Shown in pieces: positions 47,434-56,599 of a stretch of DNA of 64,000 nucleotides (position 1 is the first letter of the stretch; the number at the start of each line of letters is the position of its first letter). This DNA is from Mesorhizobium sp. J8 (lineage in GTDB: Bacteria; Pseudomonadota; Alphaproteobacteria; Rhizobiales; Rhizobiaceae): assembly GCF_016591715.1 (NCBI RefSeq), contig NZ_AP024109.1, positions 1,178,001 through 1,242,000 on the forward strand, given 5' to 3'. Both the position numbers and the translations under genes were made by a program. The notes below the pieces were generated by a model. That model did no database searches, had not been told where the DNA came from, and worked only from the letters and a program-made list of their open reading frames with translations.

Positions 47434-47756
47434 AGCAAAAGCCCCTCCGGCATTTCCCGGAAAGAGACATGTCAGGCCCGGACTTTGCAACAGACCTTCA
47501 ATCTATTTCATATACTGGAATATGTAGAGAATCGCATTTTTTACACTTGGTAAATCGTGATGATATATCCACATATGCACTATCTTGAGGAATGCGAAAT
47601 TGGTTGCGGTGCACGGCGCCAGCTCGGTAAATGAAAGTATAAATTTGAATAAAATTTGAAATAAAACAGAATAGCGTGATTCGCGAAACTTTACCCACCT
47701 TCCTTTCCGATAATTTGAGACAAGATTGGTAGCGTCCACAGTCAAAGGTGGGCGTT
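47434..47756. other. AT-rich divergent promoter region of the adhesin module
   Basis: 323 bases between the adhesin and the LapG-like gene, far richer in A and T than the flanks. It shows short symmetric words such as CATAT-ACTGGA-ATATG (47509-47524) but no clear promoter hexamers. No coding sequence is convincing. The AGGTGG ribosome site of the protease gene is at its right end. Confidence 0.55.
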
Positions 47757-48713
47757 ATGAAAATACAAAAGGCGGCCCCGGGGACGACGGGGATCAAGGT
47801 TGTCTTGCTGGCCATCGGCCTTGCCGTTTCGGCAAATCCATCGTCAGCCGGCGCGAATTCGGCCGCGGATCCGGCCCTGCAAAAGGTGCTCGCGCCGGCG
47901 AGCCTCGGCGGCGTTTCGCTGGCCCGGCCGCAGCCCTGGCAGCCGGCCGCCGCCTACCGAATCGCCGACGTTTCGGCGGGCTATGCGCCGACGGCGCCTT
48001 ATCCGCTCGGAGCGCGCTCGACCGCCACGTCCGATCCCGGCATCGACCCGATCCAAACCGCCGCGATCATCCCCGGTGTCTTCGGCTCCGTCGCCTTGTC
48101 GATGCGCAACTTCCCGGTCGCGGCGCGCTGGGCTCCCGTCTACAAGGCCATCGTCGATTGCACCGCCGGCAGCCCCTGCGACCATGAGAGCCCGGCTTTC
48201 GCCGAGATCGTCAATATTGCCGCCGACAAGGGTTTTCGCGAGAAGCTGTCCTTCGTCAACTCGAGCATCAATCGCCTGATCGCCTATCGCAAGGACAGCG
48301 TCGTCTACGGCAAGCTCGACTATTGGGCGAAGCCCTCGGAGATCCTCGAGCATCGCGCCGGCGATTGCGAGGATTTCGCCATATTGAAGATGGCGGCGTT
48401 GCTCAGGGCCGGCATCCCGGCGCAGAGCATGTCGCTGGTGGTGCTCCAGGACCGCCGCCGCAAGTTCTTCCATGCCGTGCTGTCGGTGAGCACGGGAAGC
48501 GGCGCTTTCATCCTCGACAGCCTCGGCAACGCCGTCATGCGTGACAGCGATCTGCCCGACTATGTTCCACTTTATTCCTTCAGTACCGATCGCGCCTGGA
48601 TTCACGGGTCGAAGTCCGGCGCGCAGATGGCCGACATTGCCGGCGGCTTCGCGACGGTCGCTCCGGGCGAAGGATCGCCGGAAACGTCAGTGGCTTCGGA
48701 TCTGAGGCAGTAG
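47757..48713 (+). CDS. LapG-like periplasmic transglutaminase-type cysteine protease
   Basis: 318 residues with a signal peptide (VVLLAIGLAVSANPSSAG, to about residue 33). The bacterial transglutaminase-like cysteine proteinase (BTLCP/DUF920) triad is present: C204 in HRAGDCEDFAIL, H239 in KFFHAVLSV, and D254 in FILDSLGNA. In Pseudomonas, LapG cuts the N-terminus of the adhesin LapA to release it from the surface. Divergent placement from an RTX-type adhesin makes that protein the likely target. The ATG at 47757 has AGGTGG upstream; a GTG at 47748 is possible. No LapD-type receptor gene lies in the window. Confidence 0.92.
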   Translation: MKIQKAAPGTTGIKVVLLAIGLAVSANPSSAGANSAADPALQKVLAPASLGGVSLARPQPWQPAAAYRIADVSAGYAPTAPYPLGARSTATSDPGIDPIQTAAIIPGVFGSVALSMRNFPVAARWAPVYKAIVDCTAGSPCDHESPAFAEIVNIAADKGFREKLSFVNSSINRLIAYRKDSVVYGKLDYWAKPSEILEHRAGDCEDFAILKMAALLRAGIPAQSMSLVVLQDRRRKFFHAVLSVSTGSGAFILDSLGNAVMRDSDLPDYVPLYSFSTDRAWIHGSKSGAQMADIAGGFATVAPGEGSPETSVASDLRQ

Positions 48714-48921
48714 CCCCAAGCGGCTAAACGTTTCCGGCGGAAGCTGCCCATCTGCCTGTTGTCGCGCAAGCGCAAACGCCGGCGATGAGCTGAAGTCTCC
48801 CGAACCTCGCCCTTGCTCCGCCCGTGGATGACGATCGCGATAGGCGTCTCGGCCAATCGCCAAGGCCGGGGATCTGCCAACGCACAACTAACCAACCGGT
48901 CAAAACGTCTGTGTTGAGGAA

Positions 48922-49563
48922 CTACCCGTTGAAGACGAAGGCCATCAAAAGTTCCGGCTCGGTGACGGGTGCGCGCACGGCGCTGAGCTGGCCGCGATAG
49001 CGGCGCTCGCCGGCGCCGATGACGAAACCGCTGGTGACGGGTGTTTCGCCATTAGCGTCGAGCCGCGCGAAGATATCGGGAACGTTGAGGTCGAGTGCCA
49101 GCTTCAAATCCTGCCGTCCATCCTCGCCGGGCGCGCTCGGCAGCTGGCGCCTGACCAATTGCTGGAACGGCGTGTTGAAGGCCAGGATCTTCTTGGAGGA
49201 TGACAGCGCGAAAGCGGGTGACGGGCAGGCGACCAGGATCGCGTTGATCGTGCGGATCGAAGCGAGCTTGCGCAGCTCCATGCTCTCCTCGGCAAGGCCG
49301 CGCATGCAGGCGACGCGGATCGCCGAGGTGAGGTTTCCCTGGTCGGGATGTTGTTCGGCGATCTCCTCGACCAGCATGCCGATCGTGCATTTGCGGCTTT
49401 CCGCCATCTGCTTCAGCGACACCCAGAAGGCGTGCTCGAGCCGGATGCCGCGGCGCACGCCGCCGCGCGCCACGACGCGGAATTCCGGGCCGAAATCCTC
49501 GGCCGCGAGCGCCGGCAGCAGCCGCTCGCGCGAACTCTCCGGGCCGGCGGCGCTATCGCTCAC
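48922..49563 (-). CDS. Ribbon-helix-helix domain protein at the end of the secretion operon
   Basis: 213 residues. The N-terminal segment (about 30-95) reads GIRLEHAFWVSLKQMAESRK with TIGMLVEEIAEQH and SAIRVACMRGLA, matching the RHH_4-type DNA-binding fold. The rest (about 100-213) has ALSSSKKILAFNTPFQQLVR and a sensor-like beta pattern. The GTG start at 49563 overlaps the end of the adaptor gene by 11 bases. It could link adhesin secretion to transcription, for example as an autoregulator. The 208-base gap to the protease gene (48714-48921) shows nothing. Confidence 0.75.
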   Translation of the reverse strand: MSDSAAGPESSRERLLPALAAEDFGPEFRVVARGGVRRGIRLEHAFWVSLKQMAESRKCTIGMLVEEIAEQHPDQGNLTSAIRVACMRGLAEESMELRKLASIRTINAILVACPSPAFALSSSKKILAFNTPFQQLVRRQLPSAPGEDGRQDLKLALDLNVPDIFARLDANGETPVTSGFVIGAGERRYRGQLSAVRAPVTEPELLMAFVFNG

Positions 49564-50842
49564 TCATCGCCTCCTGGCGCGCCTTGTTGATGGGCTTCAA
49601 AAGATAGTTGAGGATCGTCTTGCGGCCGGTCTTGATATCGACCGAGCAGATCATGCCGGGGATGATGGAATAGGTCTTGCCGTTCCTCGTCAGCGTCGAC
49701 TTCTCGGTGGCGACCCGCACCTGGTAATAGGGTTCGCCCGTCTTCTGGTCGACGAGACTGTCGGCGGTGATGTTGGAGACCTTGCCCTCGATGCCGCCGA
49801 AGATCGAGAAATCATAGGCCGTGACCTTGATGAGCGCCTCCTGGTCCGGCTGGATGAAGGCGACGTCGCGCGGCGAAACCCGGGCTTCCACCAGCAGCGT
49901 CTCGGAGGTCGGCACGATGCCCGCCACCACCGCGCCCGGCTGCACGAAGGCGCCGAGCGTGTTGACGTCGAGCGTGTTGACGATGCCGTCGACAGGCGAG
50001 CGGATGTCGGTGCGCGCTACCTTGTCGGTAGCGCCGCGGATGGTCTCGTCGACCACGGAAAGATCGGCGAGCGCCTGCGTCAGGTCGCTCAACGCCTCCT
50101 GCTGCAATTGCAGGCCGAGCTCGTTCACCTGAAGCTGCGCCTCGGTGATTGCCGCCTGCGTCTTCTTGATCGTCTCTCCGGCGAGGGTCAGTTGTCCGTG
50201 GAGGTCGGTCTGCTCCCGCTCGACGCGGATCTGCTCGGTCTTGGCCATCAGGCCTTTCTTGACCATGGGTTCCACCAGCGCCGCTTCCTGGTCGGTCACG
50301 GCCAGGCTCTTGGACAGGCGCTCGGCATTGGCGGTGGCCTCGTCCAGCTCCTTCTCGCGCTGGTCGAGACGCGATTTGAGAACCGACAGCTTGACCTCGA
50401 AATTGTCGCGGCGCGCCACGAGCAGCTTCTGCTCGTTGTCGCAGATCTCCGGCGCCACCTTCTGGATTTCCTCGGGGCAGGGGAACGAGCCTTCGACATT
50501 GCCGCCCTGCTCGAACTGCAGCCTCGCGATGCGCGCCTGCAGCGCTCGCGCCTTGGCCTTCTCTTCGCCCAGGCTCGACGTGTTGCCCGAATTGTCGAGA
50601 CGGATGATGAGGTCGTTCTTCTTGACGACCTGGCCGATCTGGACCGCGATCTCTTGTACGACGCCAGCCTCGCTGGCCTGGATGATCTGCGTCTTCGAAG
50701 CGGGTATCACCTTGCCTTCGCCGCGCGCGATCTCGTCGACCTCGGCAAAGGATGCCCAGGCCGTGAAGCACACGAACAGCGCTCCGATGATATAGACGGA
50801 GGCCGAGGCGAAAAGAGGTGGCCGGTCTTCCCTTGCAAGCAT
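49553..50842 (-). CDS. HlyD-family type I secretion adaptor (LapC-like)
   Basis: 429 residues, membrane fusion protein of the HlyD/LapC group. One N-terminal helix (SVYIIGALFVCFTAWASFAE) is followed by a lipoyl-half (GKVIPASKTQIIQASEAGVV), a long helical hairpin (about residues 90-270), the second lipoyl half (RSPVDGIVNTLDVNTLGAFV) and the barrel domain. The C-terminus has the GMICSVDIKTGRKTILNYLL pattern of type I adaptors. It bridges the ABC exporter and the TolC-like channel to export the adhesin. Confidence 0.93.
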   Translation of the reverse strand: MLAREDRPPLFASASVYIIGALFVCFTAWASFAEVDEIARGEGKVIPASKTQIIQASEAGVVQEIAVQIGQVVKKNDLIIRLDNSGNTSSLGEEKAKARALQARIARLQFEQGGNVEGSFPCPEEIQKVAPEICDNEQKLLVARRDNFEVKLSVLKSRLDQREKELDEATANAERLSKSLAVTDQEAALVEPMVKKGLMAKTEQIRVEREQTDLHGQLTLAGETIKKTQAAITEAQLQVNELGLQLQQEALSDLTQALADLSVVDETIRGATDKVARTDIRSPVDGIVNTLDVNTLGAFVQPGAVVAGIVPTSETLLVEARVSPRDVAFIQPDQEALIKVTAYDFSIFGGIEGKVSNITADSLVDQKTGEPYYQVRVATEKSTLTRNGKTYSIIPGMICSVDIKTGRKTILNYLLKPINKARQEAMSER

Positions 50843-50857
50843 GTCTACGCGTTCCGG

Positions 50858-52990
50858 TCAGGCACTGCCCTTCTGCAGTGCCTGGATGACTTGTTCCTTC
50901 GGCCCGTCGGCGACGACGCGGCCCTGCTCGATGACGATGAGGCGGTCGGCCAGCTCCAGCATGCTGTAGCGATGGGTCGACACGATCAGGGTCGTGTTGC
51001 GGTCGAACGCCACCTTGAGCTGCTTGATCAACTGCCGTTCCGAAGCGAGGTCCATCGAACCCGACGGCTCGTCCAGAAAGACGATCTTCGGCTTGGTCAG
51101 AAGCAGCCGCGCGATCGCCACCGCCTGCCTTTGCCCGCCCGACAGATTGGTGCCCCGCTCGCCGACATTCATGTCGTAGCCGCGCGGATGCCGTGAGACG
51201 AAGTCGTCGACGCCCGCGGCCTTCGCGGCATCGATGATCTCCTCGTCGGTGGCTTCCGGCGCCGCCATCAGGAGGTTCTCCTTGATGGTTCCCGAAAACA
51301 GGTCGCCGGCCTGCGCGACGATGCCGACCGCGGCGCGGACCTCCGAGGGATGGTACTGACGGATGTCGATGCCGTCGACAAGCAGCTCTCCCGACGTCGG
51401 CAGGAAGAGCCGGCCGATCAGCCGGCCCATCGTGGTCTTGCCGGAGCCGATGCGGCCGATGATGCCGACGCGCTCGCCGGGCCTGACCGCGATGTTGAGG
51501 CCGCTCAGGACCTCGTTCTCCGTGCCCGGATAGGCGAAGCCGACATTCTTGAAGACGAACGCGCCGCTGCGGATCGGCCGGTTGACGAAACCCACCGTGT
51601 CGGGCCGGTCCTCCGGCTGCGACATGATCGTGTTGATGATCCTGAGCGACAGCATCGCCTGCCGGAACCGGGCAAGCGTGATGGCGATCTGGCCGAGGGG
51701 CGCCACGGCGCGGCCGGCGAGCATCACGGTGCCGATGATGGCGCCGGTCGAGACCTGGCCTTCCGAGAACGCATAGGCGCCGGCAACCACCAGGGCGACG
51801 GTGACGAATTGCTGGATGGCGCCGGTGATGTTGCCGGCCGCCGCCGAGAGCTCCTTGATCTTCTCCGACGTGTTGGCCGCGTTCTTCGAGTGCTCGCCCC
51901 ATTTGCGCAGGAGATAGGCTTCGGCGCGCAGCGACTTGATCGTCTCAAGCGTGGAAATGGATTCGACCAGAAGGGCCTGACGCTGCGAGGCTTCGTTCAT
52001 CGAGGCGGCGACCCGCTTGCCGATCCGCCGCTGCGTGACCAGCCCGACAATGACGGAAATGACGAAGGCCAGCGCCGGTATGATCACCAGCCAGCCGCCG
52101 ATGGCGTAGATCACAGCCAGGAAGACGAAGACGAAGATCGTGTCGATGAAGACGCTGATCGTGTTCGAGGTGAAGAACTCGCGCACGAACTCGTATTGCG
52201 TGACGCGGTTTGCATATTCGCCCGTCGACCCGGGCCGCGCCGAAAGCGAGGAATTCAGCACTTTCTCGAACAGCAGATAGGAGATCCGCAGATCCGCCTT
52301 GCGGCCGGCATAGTCGATCAGCGACGCCCTGGCCGTCTTGAGCAGCAGGTCGAACAGGATCGCCGCGCCGATGCCGAGCGCCAGCACCCAAAGCGTCGAG
52401 ATCGCCTTGTTCGGCAGGATGCGGTCGTAGACGTTCATGGTGAAGATCGGCGAGGCGATCGCCAGCAGATTGATGAAGACTGCCGACAGCACCACCTTGG
52501 AATAGGTGCGCCAGAACGCCCCCATCGTGCCGGTCAGCCAGTGGCGCCTTTCGATTCGCGCGGCCGTGCCGACCGTCATCTCCTCGGCCTGGTTGGCATA
52601 GGTGATCGAAAACGACGTGCCGCCGCTGATATAGCTTTCGGCAAGCTCGGCCCTGCCGATCGTGGTGCGGCCGTTTTCCTGCGGCGCGGTCAGATATTGC
52701 CCGCCCTCGATTTCCGCTAGCAGTGCGATCGGCAACTGGCTGGCGCGGAAGACGATCGCCGGAAGGTCGAAGCGGCCGCGCAGGAAATCCCGATGGCTGA
52801 AATCCTGGACCTCCAGGCCGATGCGCTCGGCCAGATGGCGGATTTCATCCGGCTCGATGCGCGTCTCCGAAATCGGCACGCCTGCAAACAGCACTGTTTC
52901 CGCGCTCGGCCGGCCGAGGTAGGCCGCAACCGCGCAGAAGCAGGCCTTGAAGGCCTCCTTGGGCGACAGGATGTTCGGTTGCTGGTTCAC
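50858..52990 (-). CDS. Type I secretion ABC exporter (LapB-like) with degenerate C39 domain
   Basis: 710 residues: an N-terminal C39-like domain (about 1-135) that lacks the catalytic His of true peptidases, six membrane helices (about 160-430), and the ATPase with Walker A GRIGSGKTTMG, signature LSGGQRQAVAIARLLL, and Walker B KIVFLDEPSGSMDL. This architecture is that of RTX and LapB exporters, where the dead C39 domain holds the substrate. The GTG start at 52990 follows GGGGCGG. It precedes the adaptor gene by 15 bases. Confidence 0.95.
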   Translation of the reverse strand: MNQQPNILSPKEAFKACFCAVAAYLGRPSAETVLFAGVPISETRIEPDEIRHLAERIGLEVQDFSHRDFLRGRFDLPAIVFRASQLPIALLAEIEGGQYLTAPQENGRTTIGRAELAESYISGGTSFSITYANQAEEMTVGTAARIERRHWLTGTMGAFWRTYSKVVLSAVFINLLAIASPIFTMNVYDRILPNKAISTLWVLALGIGAAILFDLLLKTARASLIDYAGRKADLRISYLLFEKVLNSSLSARPGSTGEYANRVTQYEFVREFFTSNTISVFIDTIFVFVFLAVIYAIGGWLVIIPALAFVISVIVGLVTQRRIGKRVAASMNEASQRQALLVESISTLETIKSLRAEAYLLRKWGEHSKNAANTSEKIKELSAAAGNITGAIQQFVTVALVVAGAYAFSEGQVSTGAIIGTVMLAGRAVAPLGQIAITLARFRQAMLSLRIINTIMSQPEDRPDTVGFVNRPIRSGAFVFKNVGFAYPGTENEVLSGLNIAVRPGERVGIIGRIGSGKTTMGRLIGRLFLPTSGELLVDGIDIRQYHPSEVRAAVGIVAQAGDLFSGTIKENLLMAAPEATDEEIIDAAKAAGVDDFVSRHPRGYDMNVGERGTNLSGGQRQAVAIARLLLTKPKIVFLDEPSGSMDLASERQLIKQLKVAFDRNTTLIVSTHRYSMLELADRLIVIEQGRVVADGPKEQVIQALQKGSA

Positions 52991-53029
52991 GATCCGCCCC
53001 GAAGGACCGAAGATCGATGCTTACATCGG

Positions 53030-54478
53030 CTACTTTTTCCTGACCGGCGCGAGGATGTCGAACGGCAGATCGTTCTTCTGTTCCGACGGCGTGCGCGCGT
53101 AGGTCTCGGTATCGGCCGTTGCGGGCACGCCGAACTCGGTCTGCGCATACGCCGCGGCCTGCTTCGGCGGCTGGATGTTGAGCGTCTTCAGCAATTCCCC
53201 GGTCGCGGCGAGCAGCCGGTACTCGGCAAACAGCGATGCGTAGGACGACGTGTCGGCCAGCGTCGCGGTGTTGAAGCGTGTGTTCTGGGCATCGAGCACG
53301 TCGAGCAGCGAGCGCTGCCCGACCTTGAACTGCTCGCGATAGGAAGCGACGAGCTTTTCATTGGTGGCTGCCTGCTGCCGCAGCGTCCTTGCAAGATCCG
53401 CCTGGCGGAAGCGGCGGTCCCATGAGGTGCGGACGGCTTCCTCGATCTCGCGCAGCACCTGGTGCATCGCAAGACGCTGCTCGCTGGTGCGGCGGATCTG
53501 TTCCTGCTCGTTGGCCTTGTCGATGCCGCCGCGATAGAGGTTCCAGCGCAGCACCACCCGGGCCTGCAGGTCGCTCGTGTCGCCATTGTCGCCATCGATG
53601 TCATAGCCGCCCCGGGCAACGCCTTCCGCGGTGATCGTCGGGCCGTATTTCGCCCGCGCCGCATCGACCAGCGAAGCCGCCGCGTCGATATCGCTGTTAG
53701 CCATATGGACGCGCGGATTGTTCTGCCTGGCGAGCCCGATCGCATCGTCCAGCGACCGCGGCAGGGCGGCCGATACGTCGGCCGGGCGCGATGGGTTGAT
53801 CAGCGGCTTGCCGACATTCTTGAAGAAGCGGATCTTGGCAGCCTCGAGTTCCTCGGTCGCCTCCTGCATCCGCGCCTTGGCGGCAAAGAGGCGTTCCTCT
53901 GCCTGCTGCCGGTCGGCCTCGTTGAGCGCGCCGCCCGCGATGCCTTGCTTGATATCGCCGAGGATGGACTGATGGAAGCCGAGGTTCTTCTTGGCCTCGG
54001 CAACGATCGAGGCTTGCAGCATGTATTCAAGATAGTCCTGGACCACCGCGAGCCCGATGAATTCGGACCGTTCCAGAACCCGGAAGGAGGCCCCGTCGAC
54101 CCGCGAGGCCTGGCGGTTCAGTTCCGCACGCCGCGCGCCGCTGTCATAAAGCGTCTGCGAGACGGTGAGGTCGGCTTCGTTCGGATAGAGGGCTTTGTGA
54201 TCCTCGTCGAGCGCGCGCCTTGTATCATTGTCCAGGCGACGAACGCCGGTCGACGCTTCCAGATCGACGCTGGGAAGATAAAGGCCTTTCGCCTGGCGCA
54301 GTTCGAATTCGATCGCTTCGCGGTTCTCGATCGCCTGTCCAATCTCCGGATTGGATTCCACTGCGACCGCAACGGCTTCTTTGAGTGTGAGTGCGCTGGC
54401 ATTCCCACAAGCCAGCATCGACACCGTGACGGCAAGCGCAAAGCTCCAGCCGACGGTTACTTTACCCGTCCTGGTCAT
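53030..54478 (-). CDS. TolC-family outer-membrane channel (LapE-like)
   Basis: 482 residues with a signal peptide ending near CGNASA (about residue 28). The two TolC repeats are visible: AVAVESNPEIGQAIENREA ... SVDLEASTG in the first half and AIGLARQNNPRVHMANSDID ... ARAKYGPTITAEG in the second, with long helical parts between them. It is the outer-membrane exit of a type I system and is first in the exporter operon (channel, ATPase, adaptor, RHH). Confidence 0.93.
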   Translation of the reverse strand: MTRTGKVTVGWSFALAVTVSMLACGNASALTLKEAVAVAVESNPEIGQAIENREAIEFELRQAKGLYLPSVDLEASTGVRRLDNDTRRALDEDHKALYPNEADLTVSQTLYDSGARRAELNRQASRVDGASFRVLERSEFIGLAVVQDYLEYMLQASIVAEAKKNLGFHQSILGDIKQGIAGGALNEADRQQAEERLFAAKARMQEATEELEAAKIRFFKNVGKPLINPSRPADVSAALPRSLDDAIGLARQNNPRVHMANSDIDAAASLVDAARAKYGPTITAEGVARGGYDIDGDNGDTSDLQARVVLRWNLYRGGIDKANEQEQIRRTSEQRLAMHQVLREIEEAVRTSWDRRFRQADLARTLRQQAATNEKLVASYREQFKVGQRSLLDVLDAQNTRFNTATLADTSSYASLFAEYRLLAATGELLKTLNIQPPKQAAAYAQTEFGVPATADTETYARTPSEQKNDLPFDILAPVRKK

Positions 54479-54889
54479 TTCTACCCCGTGACTATCCCCG
54501 CGCCATTGTTTTTTTGTTGGCGCTATTTGCCCAAGCCTGCCACCGGAGCTTTCAGCCAGTATCTATCAGATTTTTCGCGGTTGTGAGCATATAATGGATT
54601 AGACACGCCTTAAAAGTGTGATTCCCGGCATTAGGACCAAGGCCTGTAGCAAAAATGGCACAGAAACCGGCCGGGCCGCCGGAGCTTTTCCCGTTCAAAG
54701 CGCACTGCAATGGTTAATGGTCTGAAAGAAACGGCGAATCGCGTGCCGGCCGTGCAAAAGCTGCCGCGAAATCTGCTGCGGCCTTGCAAAGCAAGCGCAA
54801 GAAATCGCCATTTCAGCCTGGTTTGATTGGCAAACGCGGATCGTTCCCTGTATTTCGGGCCGGAAGCAAAAAGCCATGAGTTTCCTCGC
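54479..54889. other. Divergent intergenic region, no gene seen
   Basis: 411 bases between the TolC-like gene and the oxidoreductase gene. The left part is fairly AT-rich (around 54560-54660) and likely holds the exporter promoter. One TTAACCAT octamer occurs on the minus strand at 54710-54717. Open frames across it (for example 54631-55086 minus) look non-coding. Confidence 0.5.
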
Positions 54890-56230
54890 ATGACCAATAT
54901 CGCCTTGACCGGGCTTGCCCGCGATCTTGCCCGACGCGCCGCCGAGGGCAGGCCGGTGCGCATCGGCGTCATCGGCTCGGGCGAGATGGGGACCGATCTG
55001 GTGACGCAGGGCATGCTGATGCCGGGCATCTCGATCGCGGCCATTTCCACGCGGCGCCCGCATACGGCCCGTGAAGCGATCCGCATCGCCTATGGCGATG
55101 AAGCGAGGGCGATAGAGGCCGAAACCGATTCCAAGGTCACCCGGGCGATCGAAGGCGGCAGGATCGCCATCACCTCGAACGAGATGCTGGTCACCAACCC
55201 GCTGATCGACGTCGTCATCGACGCCACCGGCAAGCCGGGCGTCGCGGCCGATTTCGACTTGATGGCCATGGAGCATGGCAAGCATCTGGTGATGATGAAT
55301 GTCGAGGCCGATGTGACCATCGGCTGCTACCTGAAGCAGCAGGCCGACCGGCTGGGTGTCGTCTACTCAGTCGGCGCCGGCGATGAGCCCTCAAGCTGCA
55401 TGGAACTGATCGAGTTCGCCTCGGCGCTTGGGCTGAGCGTCGTCGCGGCCGGCAAGGGCAAGAACAATCCGCTCAATCACGATGCCGTCCCGGACGACTA
55501 CAGGGAGGAGGCGGCGCGCCGCAACATGAACCCGCGCATGCTGGTCGAGTTCGTCGATGGCTCGAAGACCATGGTCGAGATGTGCGCCATCGCCAATGCC
55601 ACCGGCTTGGTCCCGGATGTCCCGGGCATGCACGGCCCCAAGGCCGATCGCAATCAACTGGCTCGGGTGCTGATCCCGAAAGAGGATGGCGGCCTCCTGT
55701 CGAGGAAAGGCGTGGTCGACTACACGATCGGCAAGGGCGTGGCGCCCGGCGTCTTCGTCATCGTCGAGGCGATGCATCCGCGGGTGGTCGAGCGCATGGA
55801 CGATCTGCATGTCGGTCAGGGTCCGTATTACGGCCTGTTTAGGCCTTATCACCTGACCTCGCTGGAGGTGCCGCTCACGGCCGCCCGCATCATGCTTTAC
55901 GGCAAGCCCGACATGGTGCCGCTGCCGAGGCCGGTGGCGGAAGTCTGCGCAGTCGCCAAGCGCGACCTGGCCGCGGGGGAGACCTTCGATGCCATCGGCG
56001 AGACCTGCTACCGCTCCTGGACCATGACCGTCACCGACGCCCGAGCCCGTCACGCGGTCCCGGTAGGCTTGCTTGAAGGCGGCAAGGTGCTGAAGCCGGT
56101 AAAGAAGGGCGGTTTGCTGACCGAGGACAATGCCGCGCCGGACCGGACGACGAGGCTCTACGCCCTGCGCCGCCTGCAGGACGACATGCTCTACGGAACG
56201 AAGATCGTCTCGCCAGCCCTGCCGGGCTGA
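54890..56230 (+). CDS. COG4091-type NAD(P)-dependent oxidoreductase with SAF-like C-terminus
   Basis: 446 residues. The N-terminal Rossmann domain has RIGVIGSGEMGTDLV (residues about 25-40), IDATGKPGVAADF, and the homoserine-dehydrogenase-like middle (VYSVGAGDEPSSCMELIEFA). The C-terminal third resembles a SAF domain (AKRDLAAGETFDAIGETCY). This matches the predicted homoserine-dehydrogenase-like family COG4091, whose members take part in sugar-acid or polyol-derived pathways and not usually in threonine synthesis. The ATG at 54890 gives the family length. It converges on a galactitol-type PTS, suggesting a shared carbohydrate pathway, but the substrate is not evident. Confidence 0.82.
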   Translation: MTNIALTGLARDLARRAAEGRPVRIGVIGSGEMGTDLVTQGMLMPGISIAAISTRRPHTAREAIRIAYGDEARAIEAETDSKVTRAIEGGRIAITSNEMLVTNPLIDVVIDATGKPGVAADFDLMAMEHGKHLVMMNVEADVTIGCYLKQQADRLGVVYSVGAGDEPSSCMELIEFASALGLSVVAAGKGKNNPLNHDAVPDDYREEAARRNMNPRMLVEFVDGSKTMVEMCAIANATGLVPDVPGMHGPKADRNQLARVLIPKEDGGLLSRKGVVDYTIGKGVAPGVFVIVEAMHPRVVERMDDLHVGQGPYYGLFRPYHLTSLEVPLTAARIMLYGKPDMVPLPRPVAEVCAVAKRDLAAGETFDAIGETCYRSWTMTVTDARARHAVPVGLLEGGKVLKPVKKGGLLTEDNAAPDRTTRLYALRRLQDDMLYGTKIVSPALPG

Positions 56231-56250
56231 GCCGGCTCTATCTCGGTTTT

Positions 56251-56297
56251 GACGCAATTCCGGACGGAAAACCGCTCACACTTTTCCTGGAATTGCT
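56251..56297. repeat. Interspersed palindromic repeat between convergent genes
   Basis: GACGCAATTCC-GGACGGAAAACCGC ... CTTTTCCTGGAATTGCTC: the same element as at 11888-11980, in the opposite orientation. It lies between the oxidoreductase stop and the EIIB stop and could end both transcripts. Confidence 0.6.
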
Positions 56298-56585
56298 CTA
56301 TTTGCGCAGCTCCGCCTCGATCTCGTCCAGCGCCTTGTCCTTGCCGATGCCGGTCAGGAAGGCGAGCCCCTTGATCACGGGCTTTTTCACGGATGCCGAG
56401 ATTGGCGTGGTGGCGACGATGAAGTCGACGCTGTCGGCCAGTCCGGGCACTTCCGTGGCCTTGGCCTGCTGGGCGTGGAAGGTCAGGCCCCGCTTCTTCA
56501 TCGCTTCGGTCACCGCGGCATTGACCGCGGTCGAGGTCGCGACACCCGTGCCGCAGGCAAAAAGAATGGTTTTCTGTCTGGACAT
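56298..56585 (-). CDS. PTS EIIB component, galactitol type
   Basis: 95 residues, a normal EIIB(Gat) length. The phospho-accepting Cys is in TILFACGTGVATSTAV near residue 11. In this family phosphate passes from EIIA to this Cys and then to the sugar bound by EIIC. The ATG at 56585 has AAGGGAAG upstream. It follows the EIIA gene by 14 bases. Similar EIIBs carry galactitol, but other polyols are possible. Confidence 0.9.
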   Translation of the reverse strand: MSRQKTILFACGTGVATSTAVNAAVTEAMKKRGLTFHAQQAKATEVPGLADSVDFIVATTPISASVKKPVIKGLAFLTGIGKDKALDEIEAELRK

Positions 56586-56599
56586 GTTCTTCCCTTTTG

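Noticed and set aside
54710..54717. TTAACCAT octamer as a CtrA site for the exporter genes
   Set aside because: A single 8-mer is expected about twice by chance in 64 kb over both strands, and no full TTAA-N7-TTAA box accompanies it.
54890..56230. Homoserine dehydrogenase of threonine synthesis
   Set aside because: The C-terminal SAF-like part and overall pattern fit COG4091 and not the ACT-domain enzyme; no thr genes are nearby.
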